Counted from the first letter of the stretch, positions 10,140-22,259 are shown. The stretch is DNA of 64,000 bases from Clitoria ternatea (GCA_037962975.1 CM075669.1:191588501-191652500), one strand, 5' to 3'. A program made the numbers and translations. The notes: generated by a model not told the origin, from the letters alone.

Positions 10140-11312
10140 GGCCTGTGTAGGCCGCGGGTGGCCTGATTATTTTTAAAAAATAAAAATTAATTTTTTTAGT
10201 TAGGTTAGGCTTCCTTTGCGTTAGGGTTTCTAATTTCTCCCTTTCTCTTACATTTTCTAAATCTTCTTTCTTTCTCCTTCTCTCCTTTGATGACGTTGAT
10301 TCTGCTTTCTTACCCTATCTCCCTCCTTGACGACGCTGAGCATTAGGTGCCTTTGTCGGTCTCGTGGTCTCTTGCATCCCTCACACTCGTGTCTCGTGGT
10401 CTAGCTTTAAGTGCCCCCGTCTCTCTCTCACTTAGAGTTGGTCACGGTGCCTCTCTCCCAGTGTCATGCCTACTTTCAAGGTTTGTCTCTGCTCACTCAG
10501 TACTGTATTTATTGTTCCTATATTTTACATTTTATTTACTACAAATTAAACTGCTCTATTTTATAATTTGTTTTAGTCCAATGGTTCTATTCTAGTTCAA
10601 ATTTGGTTTTAGCTGGCATTTGTTTCAGATTTTGTTTCGTTCAGTTTCTATTGGTTCTTGATCATATTTATTGTTCTTATATTTTACATTTTTTTTAACT
10701 GCAATACACTACTCTGTTTTATAATTTGTTTTAGTCCAATAGTTCTTCTAGTTCAGATTTGGTTTTAGCTGACATTTGTTTCGGATTTTGTTTTAGTTTC
10801 TAATGGTTCTAGTCTAAATCTTTGCATCGACCTGAGCATCAGGAATAAGCTAATTTACCAATTTATATATTGTTTATAATGTGTATAAAGCATAACTATT
10901 TTGATTGCAAAATGCTACTAAAGGTTTTCAAAACGGCAACCAAATTAGAATTCTGTGAGCCGGATATATGTTGCTATTGATCAAAAAACTGGCGCAAGCA
11001 GATTGGCTTTGTTAACTTTATATAATTATATTAGCATCATCATTTTGTTTAGTTTTAAATTATATTAGTCTTGTCTTTTGTTAGCTTTATATAATTATAT
11101 TAGCATAATGAGAACCTTCCAAATTTTACAAGAGGAATTGTGTAATTTGCATCTTTTCTTTTGGTATTTGTTATGTTTATTTAAAACAAGAAATTAAAGA
11201 AGAGAACATTTATTCTAGTTATTATGTTCCAATTTGTTGATCAAGCTTCTCTTTTCATGATTTAGATTTCATTAAGTGATTTTCTGTTGCAGTGCATACA
11301 TAAATCTTATTC

Positions 11313-11367
<55 letters not shown>

Positions 11368-11803
11368 CTTTGTATAGTAAATAGTGTTAAGGATATTTTT
11401 AAAAATTATATAAAACATTTGATAATATAAAAATATTTATTAATTTTTAGCCATTATTTTTAATATGAATGAAATTTGAAACCTAAAAATAATATCAAGA
11501 ATAGGGGGTCAAAACATGCCTTCTACTCTTTCCAATGACATTTTATGCTCACTTACCTAACGCTTTACTAATTTATATATTGCTTGGTTCATACTTTGTT
11601 TTTCTTTGTTGATGTAGGTTTCCTTTAGTGTAACAATTGGATTACTATTTGGATTTAATAGTTTATGGCTTATATAAAGAGCATGGGAACAACTTCTAAC
11701 ATGCAATTTCTTTGTTGTTATGTTTGTTATTAATGGATTAGATTTGTACGATTAGAATCTTGACTTGATAATTTCTTTTATGACTTTATTAATTCAGATC
11801 ATA
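10140..11803 (+). other. hAT 5' non-coding region
   Basis: It contains a pyrimidine-rich tract (10240-10330) and a degenerate duplication: TTTGTTTTAGTCCAAT with GTTCAGATTTGGTTTTAGCT-like text near 10568 and again near 10727. An acceptor-like TTCAG at 11793-11797, just before the first transposase ATG, suggests a 5'-UTR intron. The ORF at 10347-10595 shows no domain. Confidence 0.4.
11318..11365. repeat. (AT)n microsatellite
   Basis: This is an uninterrupted AT dinucleotide run of about 48 bp, in the non-coding 5' part of the hAT element. Confidence 0.95.
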
Positions 11804-14023
11804 ATGGATGCTTCTGTTAATGTTGATAATGAGAAATGTGCTATTTCTATTGATGAGGAAATTCCAAAATGCCCTCACCACCTAAAGTAGACATAGGCAG
11901 TGGCGTTGAGGCTTCTGAATCTACCTCACAAGTTGAAACACCCAAAGTCTTAACGTCTAATGTTTGGAATTTTTTTTAATTAAAATTGGTCCTAATGAGA
12001 ATGGTAAGGAAATGTGCAAATGTAAGGGGTGTGGAAAAGAGTTGACTTGTAATCCTAAAAATGAAACCACATATTTAAGTCGTCATAAGGATAATTGTAA
12101 GGCAATTCCTAAATTTCATGATGTTGGGGCCATGTTAATAGATGCTGAAGCTAGATTGCAAAAAAAGAAAATTTGATCCTAAAACTAATCGTGCAATTAT
12201 ATCTGAATTGATTATCTCACATGATGTTCCCTTCGATATTATTGAGTGAAGGGTGTTTAGGAAGTATCAATACTTCTTGAATGAGGAACGTAGGTTCATT
12301 TCTAGGAATATTGTGAAATCTGATGTAATGAAAACTTATTTGGCTGAGAAGGTTAAATTGAAATCAATTAACACAAATTTCTTAAAGAGTTTGCTTGATA
12401 TATGATATTTGGACTGCATGCATAAATCAAGGTTTTATATCTTTGACTGCTCATTATGTTGATTCAAAATGGTCTTTAAAGAGTAAGATTTTGATTTGCT
12501 CACATGAAACCCCCATATACGGGGCAATAGTTAGCACTTAAATTGCTAGAATTTTTAAGTGATTAGGATTTAGAGAAAAAAGTTTTTTTCCCTCACATTA
12601 GACAATGCATCCTCAAATGATAATATGCAAAACATTTTGAAAGAGCATTTAAATTTGTCAAATAGCTTGTTGTTGAATGGGAAGTTTTTTTATATTAGAT
12701 GTTGTGCACACATCTTAAACCTTATTGTTCAAGATGGTTTGAAGGTGGCTAGTGATGCATTAGAGAAGATTAGGAAAAGTGTGCATTATGTGAAGGCATC
12801 AGAGGCTAGAACAAGATAATTTTTTAATTGTGTGAGGCAAGTTAGTGGTATAGATACATCATTTGCTTTAAGGACAGATTGTGTAACTAGATGAAATTCC
12901 ACTTATGTAATGCTTGAGAGTGAAATTAGATACCGTCATGTTTTCCAAAGCTTGAGCTTGGTTGATACACATTATAAATGGAATCCAACTAGTGATGAGT
13001 GGTATAGAGGGGAGTTGATGTGTGAATTCTTAAAACTTTTTTCAACATCACCAACTTAATTCTGGATCTTCTTACCCTAAACCCTGAACTTAATTTTTGG
13101 AGAAATATGGAGGATTTTTGAGTATCTTTTGAGGTCAAACTTAACAAATGAAGATCCTTTGATTCAAGGCATGACTCAAAAGATGATGGACAAATTTGAC
13201 AAGTATTGGAGTAACTATAGCATCATTTTGGCATTTGGAGCTATTCTTGATCCAACTATAAAACTTAATTTTTTGATGTTTACCTACTCTAAGATTGATC
13301 CAAACAACTATGAAGACAAGGTAAAGAAGGTTAAGTTGAGTTTGGAAATGCTTTATCAAGAGTATTTCAACAATTATGCTACTTCTATTATGAGTCAATC
13401 ACAACCACAAGGTGATGTGCATGGTTCATCTTTATTAGAAGATAGAAAAAGAAAGGGGAGACAAGTCTTTTCTAATGCTTTATACGAAGTAAGTAATTTT
13501 ATTTTTCATAATATGTTGTGATGTTCTTCTTTTCTTTTATTTTTTGCATATGTTCTTTAATTTCACTTGTTATTATTTGATAGGAGTTTGAAGCATTTGA
13601 AAGCACAAGGACAACAAGTATTGAGAAATATGAACTTGATGTTTACTTAGAGGAGTCAAGACAACAACTAATTCCAGGTTGCACTTTTGATGTCTTAGCA
13701 TATTAGAAGGAAAGAAAAGGGCAAATCTCCCACTTTAGCAAGAATGGCTTGTGATGTATTGAGCATTCCGATCACCACTGTGGCTTCGGAATCTGCTTTT
13801 AGCATTGGCTCCTGAGTGGTTAACAAGTATAGAAATTCTTTGCGCGATGAAACAATACAAGCTCTTTTGTGCACAAGAAGTTGGTTGCATGGTTTTGTTG
13901 GAGAGTTAATATCAATATATAACTTTGAAATCATGTAGTTTTTATTATTAATTAATATTTACATTTTTTTCCATTTTAGATTATGACAACAATGAAGATT
14001 TTGATCCAACGGAGGTGGCTTAA
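11804..14023 (+). pseudogene. hAT transposase (BED-finger, RICESLEEPER-like), decayed
   Basis: Domains are in hAT order. A BED zinc finger (11964-12120) has CKGCGK, then a histidine and cysteine in LSRHKDNC. The RNase-H-like core has LTLDNASSND (a D-containing catalytic block) and RCCAHILNLIVQDGL (12700-12760), then FGAILDPTIKLNF (13230). The hATC dimerisation domain has TVASESAFSIGS and RNSLRDETIQALLC (13780-13870). The live protein binds the element ends and catalyses cut-and-paste transposition. Stops and frameshifts occur near 11887, 12172, 12405, 12819, 13113, 13706 and 13815. Intron-like gaps remain at about 13490-13583 and 13937-13978 (TTTTAG acceptors). The start was chosen as the first ATG after the acceptor. 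Inactive. Confidence 0.85.
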
Positions 14024-14749
14024 GTGGTGGATTCAAAGTTCTCTCAAGGAGATTCAAATACTAATTAATTAGTGATTACTTGAAGTGAAACAATTTATTG
14101 TTTTAATTAGTTATGAACTTTTATGCATTAGTTTTATGGACTTTTGTGAAAATGGACTTTTGTTATGGATTATGGACTCTTTATGGAATATAGACTTTTT
14201 TAAACTTTTATTATGGACTTTTATGAAATATATGATTTAGCTTTGTGCACTTTATTTTATTCCATAATGTTTTCTTTGATTGATTTTGTACATTTTATTA
14301 AAAAGCATAACATAAAAAGTCAAGCTCTTATGTCCTTGTAACATAACTTGCTTACTTGAATGGTGTGGTTGAGACATGCATGAAAATATCATAGTTTTTA
14401 TAAAATAAAATTACAATTAAACATTATTATATGTTATAGATAATAGATCCAATAATGTAAATCTTTATCTTGTTTCCCCTCCCATAATTTTTTATAAATA
14501 TTTATGAAACATTTAAAATTTTTTTACAAATGTTACATAGTTTTAACTTTTTTTGGATAGAGTCTTAATTTTTTATAAATTTATTTTTTAACTTTTTTAG
14601 AGTGGGCTGCCCGAAGTGGCTCACAGCCTATTGATGGTCAAGCTAGGGCCTTTAATTTCAAGGCCCAAATTTTTAGGGCCTCTTTTGGTCCGGCCTTAAA
14701 TGGCCCGTAGCCCGATAAAGTCCGGCCCCCGCCTGAATTGCCAGCTCTA
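14024..14749 (+). other. hAT 3' non-coding region and right terminal repeat
   Basis: AT-rich 3' UTR with a run of related TTTTATGGACTTTT phrases (14120-14220). A GC-rich terminus (14600-14749) ends in CCAGCTCTA, with GGCCC/GGGCC arms that can pair with the left end. Confidence 0.55.
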
Positions 14750-15484
14750 TCAATAAGTAGGATTCAATTAGAGTTATTCTTTGTTATGAATAGGTGTTTT
14801 TATTTTTTAGGCTCACCTAAATTAGGAATTTGATTACTTCTTAATTTAATCTAATCAATTAGAATTATGATGACCATATCTTTTACTAATTGGTAGATTT
14901 AAGAATAAAATCAAATGCTAAAAGGGTAGTTATAGGTACTTGTACTATTACTTATATTTCTAACCAATATTGGATCCATAAGCCCGATTAGCTATTAATT
15001 TATTATTTTACATGAATTAAAAGGGAACAAAAGATGCACTTATAAGTTGAAATTTGATCGTGGGTTGATACTCGCCCAGATTCCAAAAACGTATATTAGA
15101 ATGCACCACGCATGCATCTGATATAACTAGATGCCACCAAGACACGGTCTAGTACGATCCCATATAAAGCTTCACAAGAAGTCCTCGCGCCAAGATTAAC
15201 TCGGTTCAATGTAAAGGCAAAGGCTGTGTGGCAAGCTGAGGCATAACGGTTAAAAGATCTATAAGAGTATCATAAATGTTCGTACTTGTGTTTGTGACGT
15301 CCTTGCTTAATTATCCTAATAAACCAAAAATATTATTATGTTTATTAAAATTAGCAGAAAGATAATTTAAATAATTGAATGCAACACATTTTAAGTATTA
15401 AACTAGTTTAATTTTAATTAAACTCACCAAATTATAAAAATAAAATTAAGCTTTTTAAATTAACTAACAAGTCATGATCTAACT
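14750..15484. other. AT-rich spacer between the hAT and Tat elements
   Basis: No ORF, RNA gene or recognised repeat is visible. A somewhat less AT-rich patch at 15090-15240 has no family resemblance I can name. Confidence 0.5.
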
Positions 15485-15814
15485 TGTCACGACCGGGATC
15501 GCGGCAGCGCAGCCGACCCTTCCAAAACGAATGGAGAAGAAAAACAGAACAGGGAGTCGCCACCAATATTTTTATCCATAGGAAAAAACATTGGAAAAAC
15601 CTTTATCAAAGCACTAGTTAAAAATGAGATTCAAGTTTGGGAGTCGGTTACGAATGGGGCAGGTATTAGCACCCCCCTACGCCTGTTTAAAAAAATAGTA
15701 TCAAAATTGAAAATGCGCACCATAAATAGCCCTAAAATCATTTTTATTTCTTCCTTTTTTTTTGAAAATGAAGGAAACAAATGAAAAAAATAAAAAAAAA
15801 GCTTGGAACAAAAT

Positions 15815-16200
15815 TAACAGGACGTCTCGTCCAAATTAACCCTGATTTTTTAGTGAGAAAATACATGGAAAAAGAAAGACTACTAACAGGACGTCTAGTC
15901 TAAATTAGTCATTCTCTCATCAAAATACAGGGTCAAAAAATGGAAGGGGTTAACAGGACGTCTCGTCCAAATTAACCCTGATTTTTTTAGTGAGAAAATA
16001 CATGGAAAAGGAAAGAATACTAACAGGACGTCTCGCCTAAATTAGTCATTCCCTCATCAAAATGCAGGGTTGAAAAATGGAAGGGGTTAACGGACGTCTC
16101 GTCCAAATTAACCTCATCTCGAGGAAAATGATAACAACCAGAAGGAAATGGAGAAAATCAACAAGACGTCGCATCTAAATTGACTTTCGTGAAAATAATA
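15815..16200. repeat. 136-bp tandem repeat with GGACGTCTCGTC, 3' LTR
   Basis: TAACAGGACGTCTCGTCC starts at 15815 and 15951, and a form missing one base occurs near 16086. That is a period of about 136 bp over nearly three units. Each unit also has a half-site copy ACTAACAGGACGTCT. The same block recurs in the 5' LTR at about 50505-50870. Confidence 0.75.
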
Positions 16201-17063
16201 AGAATGAGATTAATTTAAAAGAAGAAAGAGAAAGGAAAAGAAATGGGCCCGACAGGAATTAATTCCCACTCTTACATATTCTTGAGCTTTCAAGAAGTCA
16301 GGGTTACGTAGTTCTTAAAATGATGTTATAGGTTCGGTGACGAATAAGGTATGAGAGAAAAAAAGAATACAAGGCGAAGTTCTCCGCACGTGTATAGGCC
16401 CTAGAAATAGTGTAGGCAAAAGTAATTCTACACGACACTAACTTAAGATCACTACTGTACTGATTAAAAGAAATATCAAAAATACATGTTTTTGTTGTTT
16501 TGCATTATGAAACAGGACAAAAAGAAAGTTTGACAGAAATATAATAAATGAAAACAGGAAAGAGATGAAGAAATTGTAACTGGTGTGGGCGTGCGTACTG
16601 GGGAAGCCGGACTCAAGATTCAGGACTGGTATGGACTGGAACAGCAATGACTGAAGTGGAGGTAGTGAGAATGGGTCTGTTATAGTTACTGAATCCGGTA
16701 TGGGAGCTCAGTATAGATCCGGTGTGCTAGTTCAGAGGGAATCTTGGGACTTTGGGTATGGATCCAGTATGAGAATAGAAGTAAGCTTAGGACAAAACCA
16801 GTATGGAGTCAACAAATCAAGCAATCTGAGCTGGATTTGATGTGGCAAGAACCAAAGTGACGGGGACCTAGTTACTCTTTTACTCTCTGAGAGGGAAAAA
16901 CAAAGTCATTATGAAATGGAAATCTAGCTAATGTTCAATTACTGGAAAGGGAAAGGTGGTACTGTTTTTTAGTACTCAAAATGCAAAGGGAATTTAGGAG
17001 GAAATTTGGACAGTTTTGGCAATGAAGGAAAAGTTCTTCTCCTTTTGGACTCCTCAAATTAGG

Positions 17064-17071
17064 AATTTATA
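17064..17071 (-). promoter_or_regulatory. TATA box of the Tat 3' LTR
   Basis: The minus strand reads CCTCTATAAATTCC. It is conserved at the same place in the 5' LTR (55519-55526), as expected for the RNA polymerase II promoter that defines the U3/R border. Confidence 0.6.
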
Positions 17072-17585
17072 GAGGCTCCTTCTGCCCTCTTCAAAGTAAT
17101 CCCAGCTCAGTTTTCCAATAGCCCATGCATATAGTGGAATAACAGGCTGGCCATTAGCAGACGTAGAGGACAGTGGGTGGTGGGGAATTTCTTATTATTT
17201 TCATTTTTTATTTCCTGTCTGCCATTTTCCCTGAATTTCAGGATTGAATAGTATTTTTCCAAGTCATGGGATGAGGTCAGAGGCGATGTGGTAGTATTTT
17301 GAATTTCGACACATCGGAATAATACCGAGTGACATTGGCTAAATTAGCTATCTATGAGACCAGTACGGGGTGACGGACTGCACATTTTTGCCTACACCGG
17401 TATGAGCTCTGATTCCTGGTGTGAATGAGTTTGGGACGGTGTCCCATTCCTTTTGCCTACATCGGTTGGTTGCTTGACCGTTGTTGGCTAAGTTTTATTT
17501 GTTTGAATTTGAGTGAGTTTATTACTTGTTCCTATTGGTGTGGCTCATTCTCAAAACAAACTGGCCAAACTGAAAGAGGTGTTCA

Positions 17586-17602
17586 TAGATGCCCCTCTTT
17601 AC
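17586..17602 (-). other. Polypurine tract of the Tat element
   Basis: The minus strand reads GTAAAGAGGGGCATCTA immediately before TGAACACC. The AAAGAGGGGCA core is typical of Tat and Ogre plus-strand primers. It fixes the 3' LTR start at 17585. Confidence 0.6.
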
Positions 17603-17926
17603 TTCTTTTCCGTGAGAGAAACACGAAGTCCTTTCGTGCTTTGAAGTGGAAAGGAAGTAATGACGTGAACATGAAACACCGGAGTTGCACTTCATCCTAG
17701 GAAAATCAATCTGAAGCAATGGTATCTGATCTGGTGTCATGAGTGACGGTGTAACAGTCATTGCTCGGTTGTCTTTACGCACTTGACTTGTGTCTCCTTC
17801 TGATTGGTTGGCTTTTCACACCCTTTTTCCGACATGTGGATAGTCGCAGCTATTGGGCTAGATTTATGGGTCTGGGCTGGAATACGAAGCATTTCGGCTC
17901 ACAAGGGTTGGAGTCTCTTCACCCTC

Positions 17927-17934
17927 TATAAAAG
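17927..17934 (+). promoter_or_regulatory. TATA box for the antisense ORF
   Basis: CCCTCTATAAAAGTAGG on the plus strand is a good plant TATA box. It lies about 180 bp upstream of the antisense ORF start at 18110 and outside the LTR, so the antisense gene could have its own promoter. Inferred from motif and position. Confidence 0.5.
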
Positions 17935-18109
17935 TAGGTGCGGGGGGTCAATTATTTTCACTTGTTTTCTTATCTTGAAGTGCTACCGCTCCGACGTCCA
18001 ACCTTATCCGGTGTTACACAATTCTAGCTCATACTCGCAGAACTGCCCGCATCGTCTCGACAGGTATCTCCATACCTTTCTTCTTTTACTTTTCCAATTT
18101 AGCAAGGGT

Positions 18110-20514
18110 ATGGGGGACAACGGCTCGAATAGCGACTCCGTCGAGGTCTTGTCTGGGCCTCCTTCAATCCAATCCCGGCGTCAGCCGCGGAGGGGAGTCA
18201 TGAGCTGGGTTCCGCGTCGCCAAGGTGAAGTTACCTCTGGGGCTTTACATCGGCAGAGATCTTTAGGGCCCAGGCGTTTTTCCATAATGCCTTTATGGGA
18301 AATAAGGGAGCTGGACACATCGTTTGGCTCTCATACATCGTCCTTTTCTTCTAGTTTTAACTTGGGCTCTGCTAGTGAGCATGGTAGTAGCGCCGACCTT
18401 TATTTATCTAACAATGTGGCCTTTTACAGTTGCATACCTTTTCTTCGTCACACCATCCAAATGGCTTCTGATAGGAACTCCGGTACGAACGTTCCCGTTG
18501 TCACAACAAACACCACTGAAACCAACGTCATCGCACACCGGATCGACTGGCTCGCTGAAAACGCTAAAGATCCGTACTTCTGGGTTCATGAAGAGCCCCT
18601 GAACGTTGTCTCCTGGTATGCTGAAGACACAACCGATGTCACAATCAAAAACGTGATCGTCCACTCTGGTGAAGAATTCAAAGATTACTTCACCGTCCTA
18701 TGCCCATTGACATCGGAGCGCATCTGCCATCAACCGAGGTCAAGATACATTTTCATGCATGAGATGTTATTTTCCAAGATTGGCATTCACCTTCCACTGA
18801 CGGAGTTTGAGATGGAAGTACTCCGGTTTTTAGATTGTGCCCCCAGCCAACTTCATCCTAATGGCTGGGGTTTAGTGAAAGCCCTGAAGGTTCCGGGGGG
18901 CTATTTCCACTTCGTCCCCACTGTGGCACTCTTCTTCACCTACTATAGGGTGATGCACCGGGTAACCCAGGTGGTGGTCTCGGCTTCATCAATCTCTGGT
19001 GTGATGCCAAGGTGGTGAACTTTGAAAGCTTCACTGAATCGGCTAAGATAGACGGAGTGAGCTTCAGACACTCCTTTGTCAAAATCCAAGTTAATGACAG
19101 CAAGCTGGTGTTTTGGGAGAATTCTGATGTTTCCAGAAAGTTCTACACCGGCTGGACTCATGAGCACTTCACCCTGGCCAATAACGCCTACTCCGTCAGC
19201 GAGAATGCTCTATCTATGGAGTCCAAGAAGGTGTTGGATGCTCTAAAAGCCGTCTCTGCCTTCTCCAAAATATCTTGCAAATCTTTGTTGGGAGAGTCAT
19301 ACCGGGATGGCTATCTGAGTAGGTTTTTTTTACCGACATCGTCTCTTTACCAGTGTTGATAGTGATGTCTCTTTTTTAGGGGAAATAGCTCAGATAGATA
19401 TTTTGAAAAAGCTCAGGGAGTAAACTGAGGCTAGGAACGCTGCTGCGGCTGATGCGGAGAACAAGGTCACTCCGAGGAGAACATCAGCTAAGGTTGTCAG
19501 CAAACCGACTGACAAGGTTAGCAATCTGACCCTGGCTCTGGAGGAGGGGGTCCCAGTAAGGGGAAGAAATGCAACAACTTTGGCCAATCTTCCAAGGGTA
19601 AGAAGCATAAGACCCAAAGGACAGAGGTTGGGGTTGAGGATCAAGGCCAAGGGGAGGATGCTAGGGCCGACGTCACAAATGTTCTTAATCCGACTCGGCC
19701 AGCTGACGCTAATGCCCCTCACTTCAACTCCAACATATCGGAGTTTTTGGATTACATAGGGGAGACTCCGGCGAGGTTCCAAGTCCCATTCCAGCTCAAG
19801 AAGGATCTTCCTGCAACCAAGGCTAGGAGTGTTGCCAAGGGAGCTATTTTCAACTTGATCGAGGCTACCGGGGTTCTCCACTCTTTAGGGCAGTCTTACT
19901 ACTCCGGTCTAGAGGCTAAACAATGGCTAGACCGGATGAAAGAGGCTAAGGCTCTTAGGGTGGAGGCTTAGACTACCTTGGCCAAGAGGAAGGAGGATTT
20001 GGCCGATCTCACTGTGGCGTTCACCTTGGCTTCTAAGAGAGCAGATGAAGCCGAAGCCAAGCACAAGGCTGCGAAAGATGCGCTGAAAAAAGTTCAGGTA
20101 AAACATGATGAAGCCCTTGCTGGACGTGCCAAAATGGAGAAGAAAAAGGAGGAACTAGTAGCCAAGGTGGTGTCTCTAAAGGAGGCTCGTCTTCAAGAGT
20201 GCAAGGAGAAAGAGGATGAGATGGCTGAATTCACAGAATTGGCCAATATCACCTTCAGTACCACCGTTCGTCAGGTGATACACCAGAATCCCAGTGTTGA
20301 GCTTAATTTGAACGGTATAAGTGTCTACTATGAATTCTATGGTGGGCACCTATATGCAATGGACCAGGGTCAGGCAGTGGAACCTAAGGATATTCCTTAT
20401 GTACCTCTGCCTCTCCCCGATGGCCAAAGTATGAAGCTGAGGACGGTGTCAGATGAGGACTCCGAGAGGACAGCCACCGTTGCCAGACCGGACTCCCCCA
20501 ACACTGGAGTGTAG
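18110..20514 (+). pseudogene. Antisense additional ORF of the Tat element
   Basis: This reads opposite to gag-pol, between integrase and the 3' LTR. Residues near DPYFWVHEE, CPLTSERICH and FFTYYRV match the plant putative gypsy-type transposon domain (Pfam Transposase_28 type, from memory). The C-terminal third (19980-20250) is a lysine/glutamate-rich coiled coil, followed by a conserved acidic tail. Known Tat elements carry such ORFs; the biochemical role is unknown. ATG 18110 was chosen because it follows the TATA box and begins an acidic-serine N-terminus; the open frame extends upstream to 17804. Breaks: frameshift near 18957, predicted intron 19319-19379, stop near 19423, frameshift near 19550, stop at 19969. 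Confidence 0.75.
19319..19379 (+). other. Predicted 61-nt intron in the antisense ORF
   Basis: The donor is CTGA/GTAGGT and the acceptor is CTCTTTTTTAG/GG, with a T-rich tract before it. Removing it joins the reading frame ...RDGYL to REIAQIDILKKLRE in phase 1; without splicing the upstream frame stops at 19357-19359. Protein continuity on both sides supports it. RNA evidence is needed. Confidence 0.55.
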
Positions 20515-21184
20515 TTATTCCTTTGTTTTCTTTATTGCCTTTGTACCGGGATGGGCTCTGGAGTTGACAATTTTGTAAGGCTGTAGTGCTACCCCTTTTT
20601 TGCATGAATTGACCTTTTTCACACTTGTCTCTATTTTTCTCAGTGTAAAGTAATCTGACATGAATACAACTAAGTTAAATTGAATCTTTAACCGATGTAT
20701 AGCTAATGAAATAATTCGAAACAACATTGTCCATTGCAACATCTTCGTCTACCCCGACACTTTACCAAAACCAAATCTGCATGAAACCAAGTGGATTGAA
20801 TTCTTAACCGATGTGCAATTAACCAACCATTCCGAAACAACATCGTTCTTAATTCCTCCACATCGTTCAGTGAAACAACTTGGTCTACTCTGGTACTTTA
20901 ACTTCAAAACATCACGATTTGTTCCGGTGTGTAAGTATCTGATGTCATGAATTAACTTCGGTGTTGTGTTTGTCCGGTATTGACCTTTCTGCCTTTGGGA
21001 CCAACTCCGATAGAAGCAAGAATCTTAAAGGACCGGTGTCAACACCAGATCCACAAACCCTTTTTTTTACCTATTAAAAGGTACGACCTGAAGCTCGAAT
21101 GCTTTGACGGAAACAGACGACGGGGAAATGCCCTTTGGTTAGGTTCGAAAGAGAGATAGCGTAGGCTTGGGCAGCTGAGGCTCT
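20515..21184 (-). other. Tat 3' untranslated region, spacer
   Basis: No coding sequence on either strand. Short duplicated phrases (ACCGATGTATAGCTAATGAA-like and ACCGATGTGCAATTAACC-like, near 20691 and 20808) suggest decayed repeats. It joins the antisense ORF to the minisatellite. Confidence 0.5.
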
Positions 21185-22245
21185 GACTGAAAAGTGAACG
21201 AGTTGGGGGTGATGCCCCTAGTTCAAATTCAGAAAATAAAAGGTTTGGAGGTGCTGCCCCTCCCTTTGAAGGAAATGAAAGACTCGGGGTGATGCCCCTG
21301 GTTTAAAAGGAAATGAAAGGCTTGGGGGTGATGCCCCTAGTTTGAGAGGAAAATACAAGGGTTGGGGGTGCTACCCCTCGCTCTGAAGGAAATGAAAGAC
21401 TTGGGAGTGATGCCCCTGGTTCAAAAGGAAATGAAAGTCTTGGGGGTGATGCCCCTGGTTTAAAGGAAGTGAAAGGCTTTGAGGGTGATGCCCCTAGTTT
21501 AAAGGAAGTGAAAGGCTTTGAGGGTAATGCCCTTGGTTCAAAAGGAAAATCAAAAAGTTAGGGGTGTTGCCCCTCGTTTAACAGGAAAATGAAAGAGTTG
21601 GGGGTGTTGCCCCTCGTTTAAAAGGAAGATGAATGAGTTGGGGGTGTTGCCCCTCGTTTAAAAGGAAAGTGAAAGGGCTGGGGGTGTTGCCCCTTGTTTA
21701 AAAGGAAAATGAAAAAGTTAGGGGTGTTGCCCCTCGTTTGAAAGGAAGATGAAAAAGTTGGGGGTGTTGCCCCTTATTTAATAGAAAAATGAAAGAGTTG
21801 GGGGTGTTGCCCCTCGTTTAAAAGGAAAGTAAAAGAGTTGGGCGTGTTGCCCCTCGTTTAAAAGGAAAATGAAAAAGTAAGGGGTGTTGCCCCTCGTTTA
21901 AAAGGAAGATGAAAAAGTTGGGGGTGTTTTGTTTAACAGGAAAATGAGAAAGTTGGGGGTCTTGGCCCTCGTTTAAAAGGAATATGAAAAAGTTAGAGGT
22001 GTTGCCCCTCGTTTGACAAGAAAATGAAAGAGTTGGGTGTGTTGCCCCTCGTTTAAAAGGAAAGTGAAAGAGTTGGGGGTGTTGCCCCTCGTTTAAAAGG
22101 AAAATAAAAAAGTTAGGGGTGTTGCCCCTCGTTTGAAAGGAAAATGAAAAAGTTGGTGGAGTTGCCCCTCATTTAACAGGAAAATGAAAGAGTTGGGGGT
22201 GTTGCCCCTGGTTTGACAGGAAATGAAGGATTTGGGGTGATGCCC
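21185..22245. repeat. 40-bp minisatellite in the Tat 3' UTR, about 26 copies
   Basis: The unit is about 40 bp, with the core GGGGGTGTTGCCCCTCGTTT followed by AAAAGGAAAATGAAAGAGTT. Copies run head to tail. The first third has the variant GGGGTGATGCCCCTGGTTT, and later copies have TGTTGCCCCTCG. One unit at about 21915-21930 is internally deleted. GGGG and CCCC flank a 5-nt loop, so every unit can form a short hairpin. Tandem repeats in the 3' UTR of Ogre/Tat elements are a documented source of satellite DNA. Confidence 0.9.
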
Positions 22246-22259
22246 CTGGGTTGACATTG

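Larger units (their letters stand above)
10105..14749 (+). mobile_element. hAT-superfamily DNA transposon remnant
   Basis: The right end reads GGCCGG...TTGCCAGCTCTA (14700-14749), a typical plant hAT inverted terminus. The left end, near 10105-10160, has the matching but degenerate GGCCCGTG...GGCCGG block, so the left boundary is approximate. A decayed hAT transposase lies between them in the plus orientation. No convincing 8-bp target duplication could be read. The 10105-11803 part is a leader with an AT microsatellite and no other gene. Confidence 0.6.
15485..17585 (-). repeat. 3' LTR of the Tat element
   Basis: About 2.1 kb, aligned by eye along its whole length with 50176-56019 (minus the solo LTR there). 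Read on the minus strand it begins TGAACACCTC directly after a purine tract and ends GGTCGTGACA. The shared homology with the 5' LTR stops at 17558-17562; the extra 26 bp are assigned to the LTR because the polypurine tract then abuts a TG start. It contains the GGACGTC repeat block and a TATA box. ORFs at 16438-16647 and 17425-17782 are not recognisable genes. Confidence 0.8.

Noticed and set aside
17804..18109. N-terminal extension of the antisense ORF
   Set aside because: The frame is open, but it covers the TATA box and putative 5' UTR. ATG 18110 fits better.
21185..22245. CRISPR-like array
   Set aside because: Units are contiguous, with no unique spacers, and the context is a plant retrotransposon 3' UTR, so it is a minisatellite.
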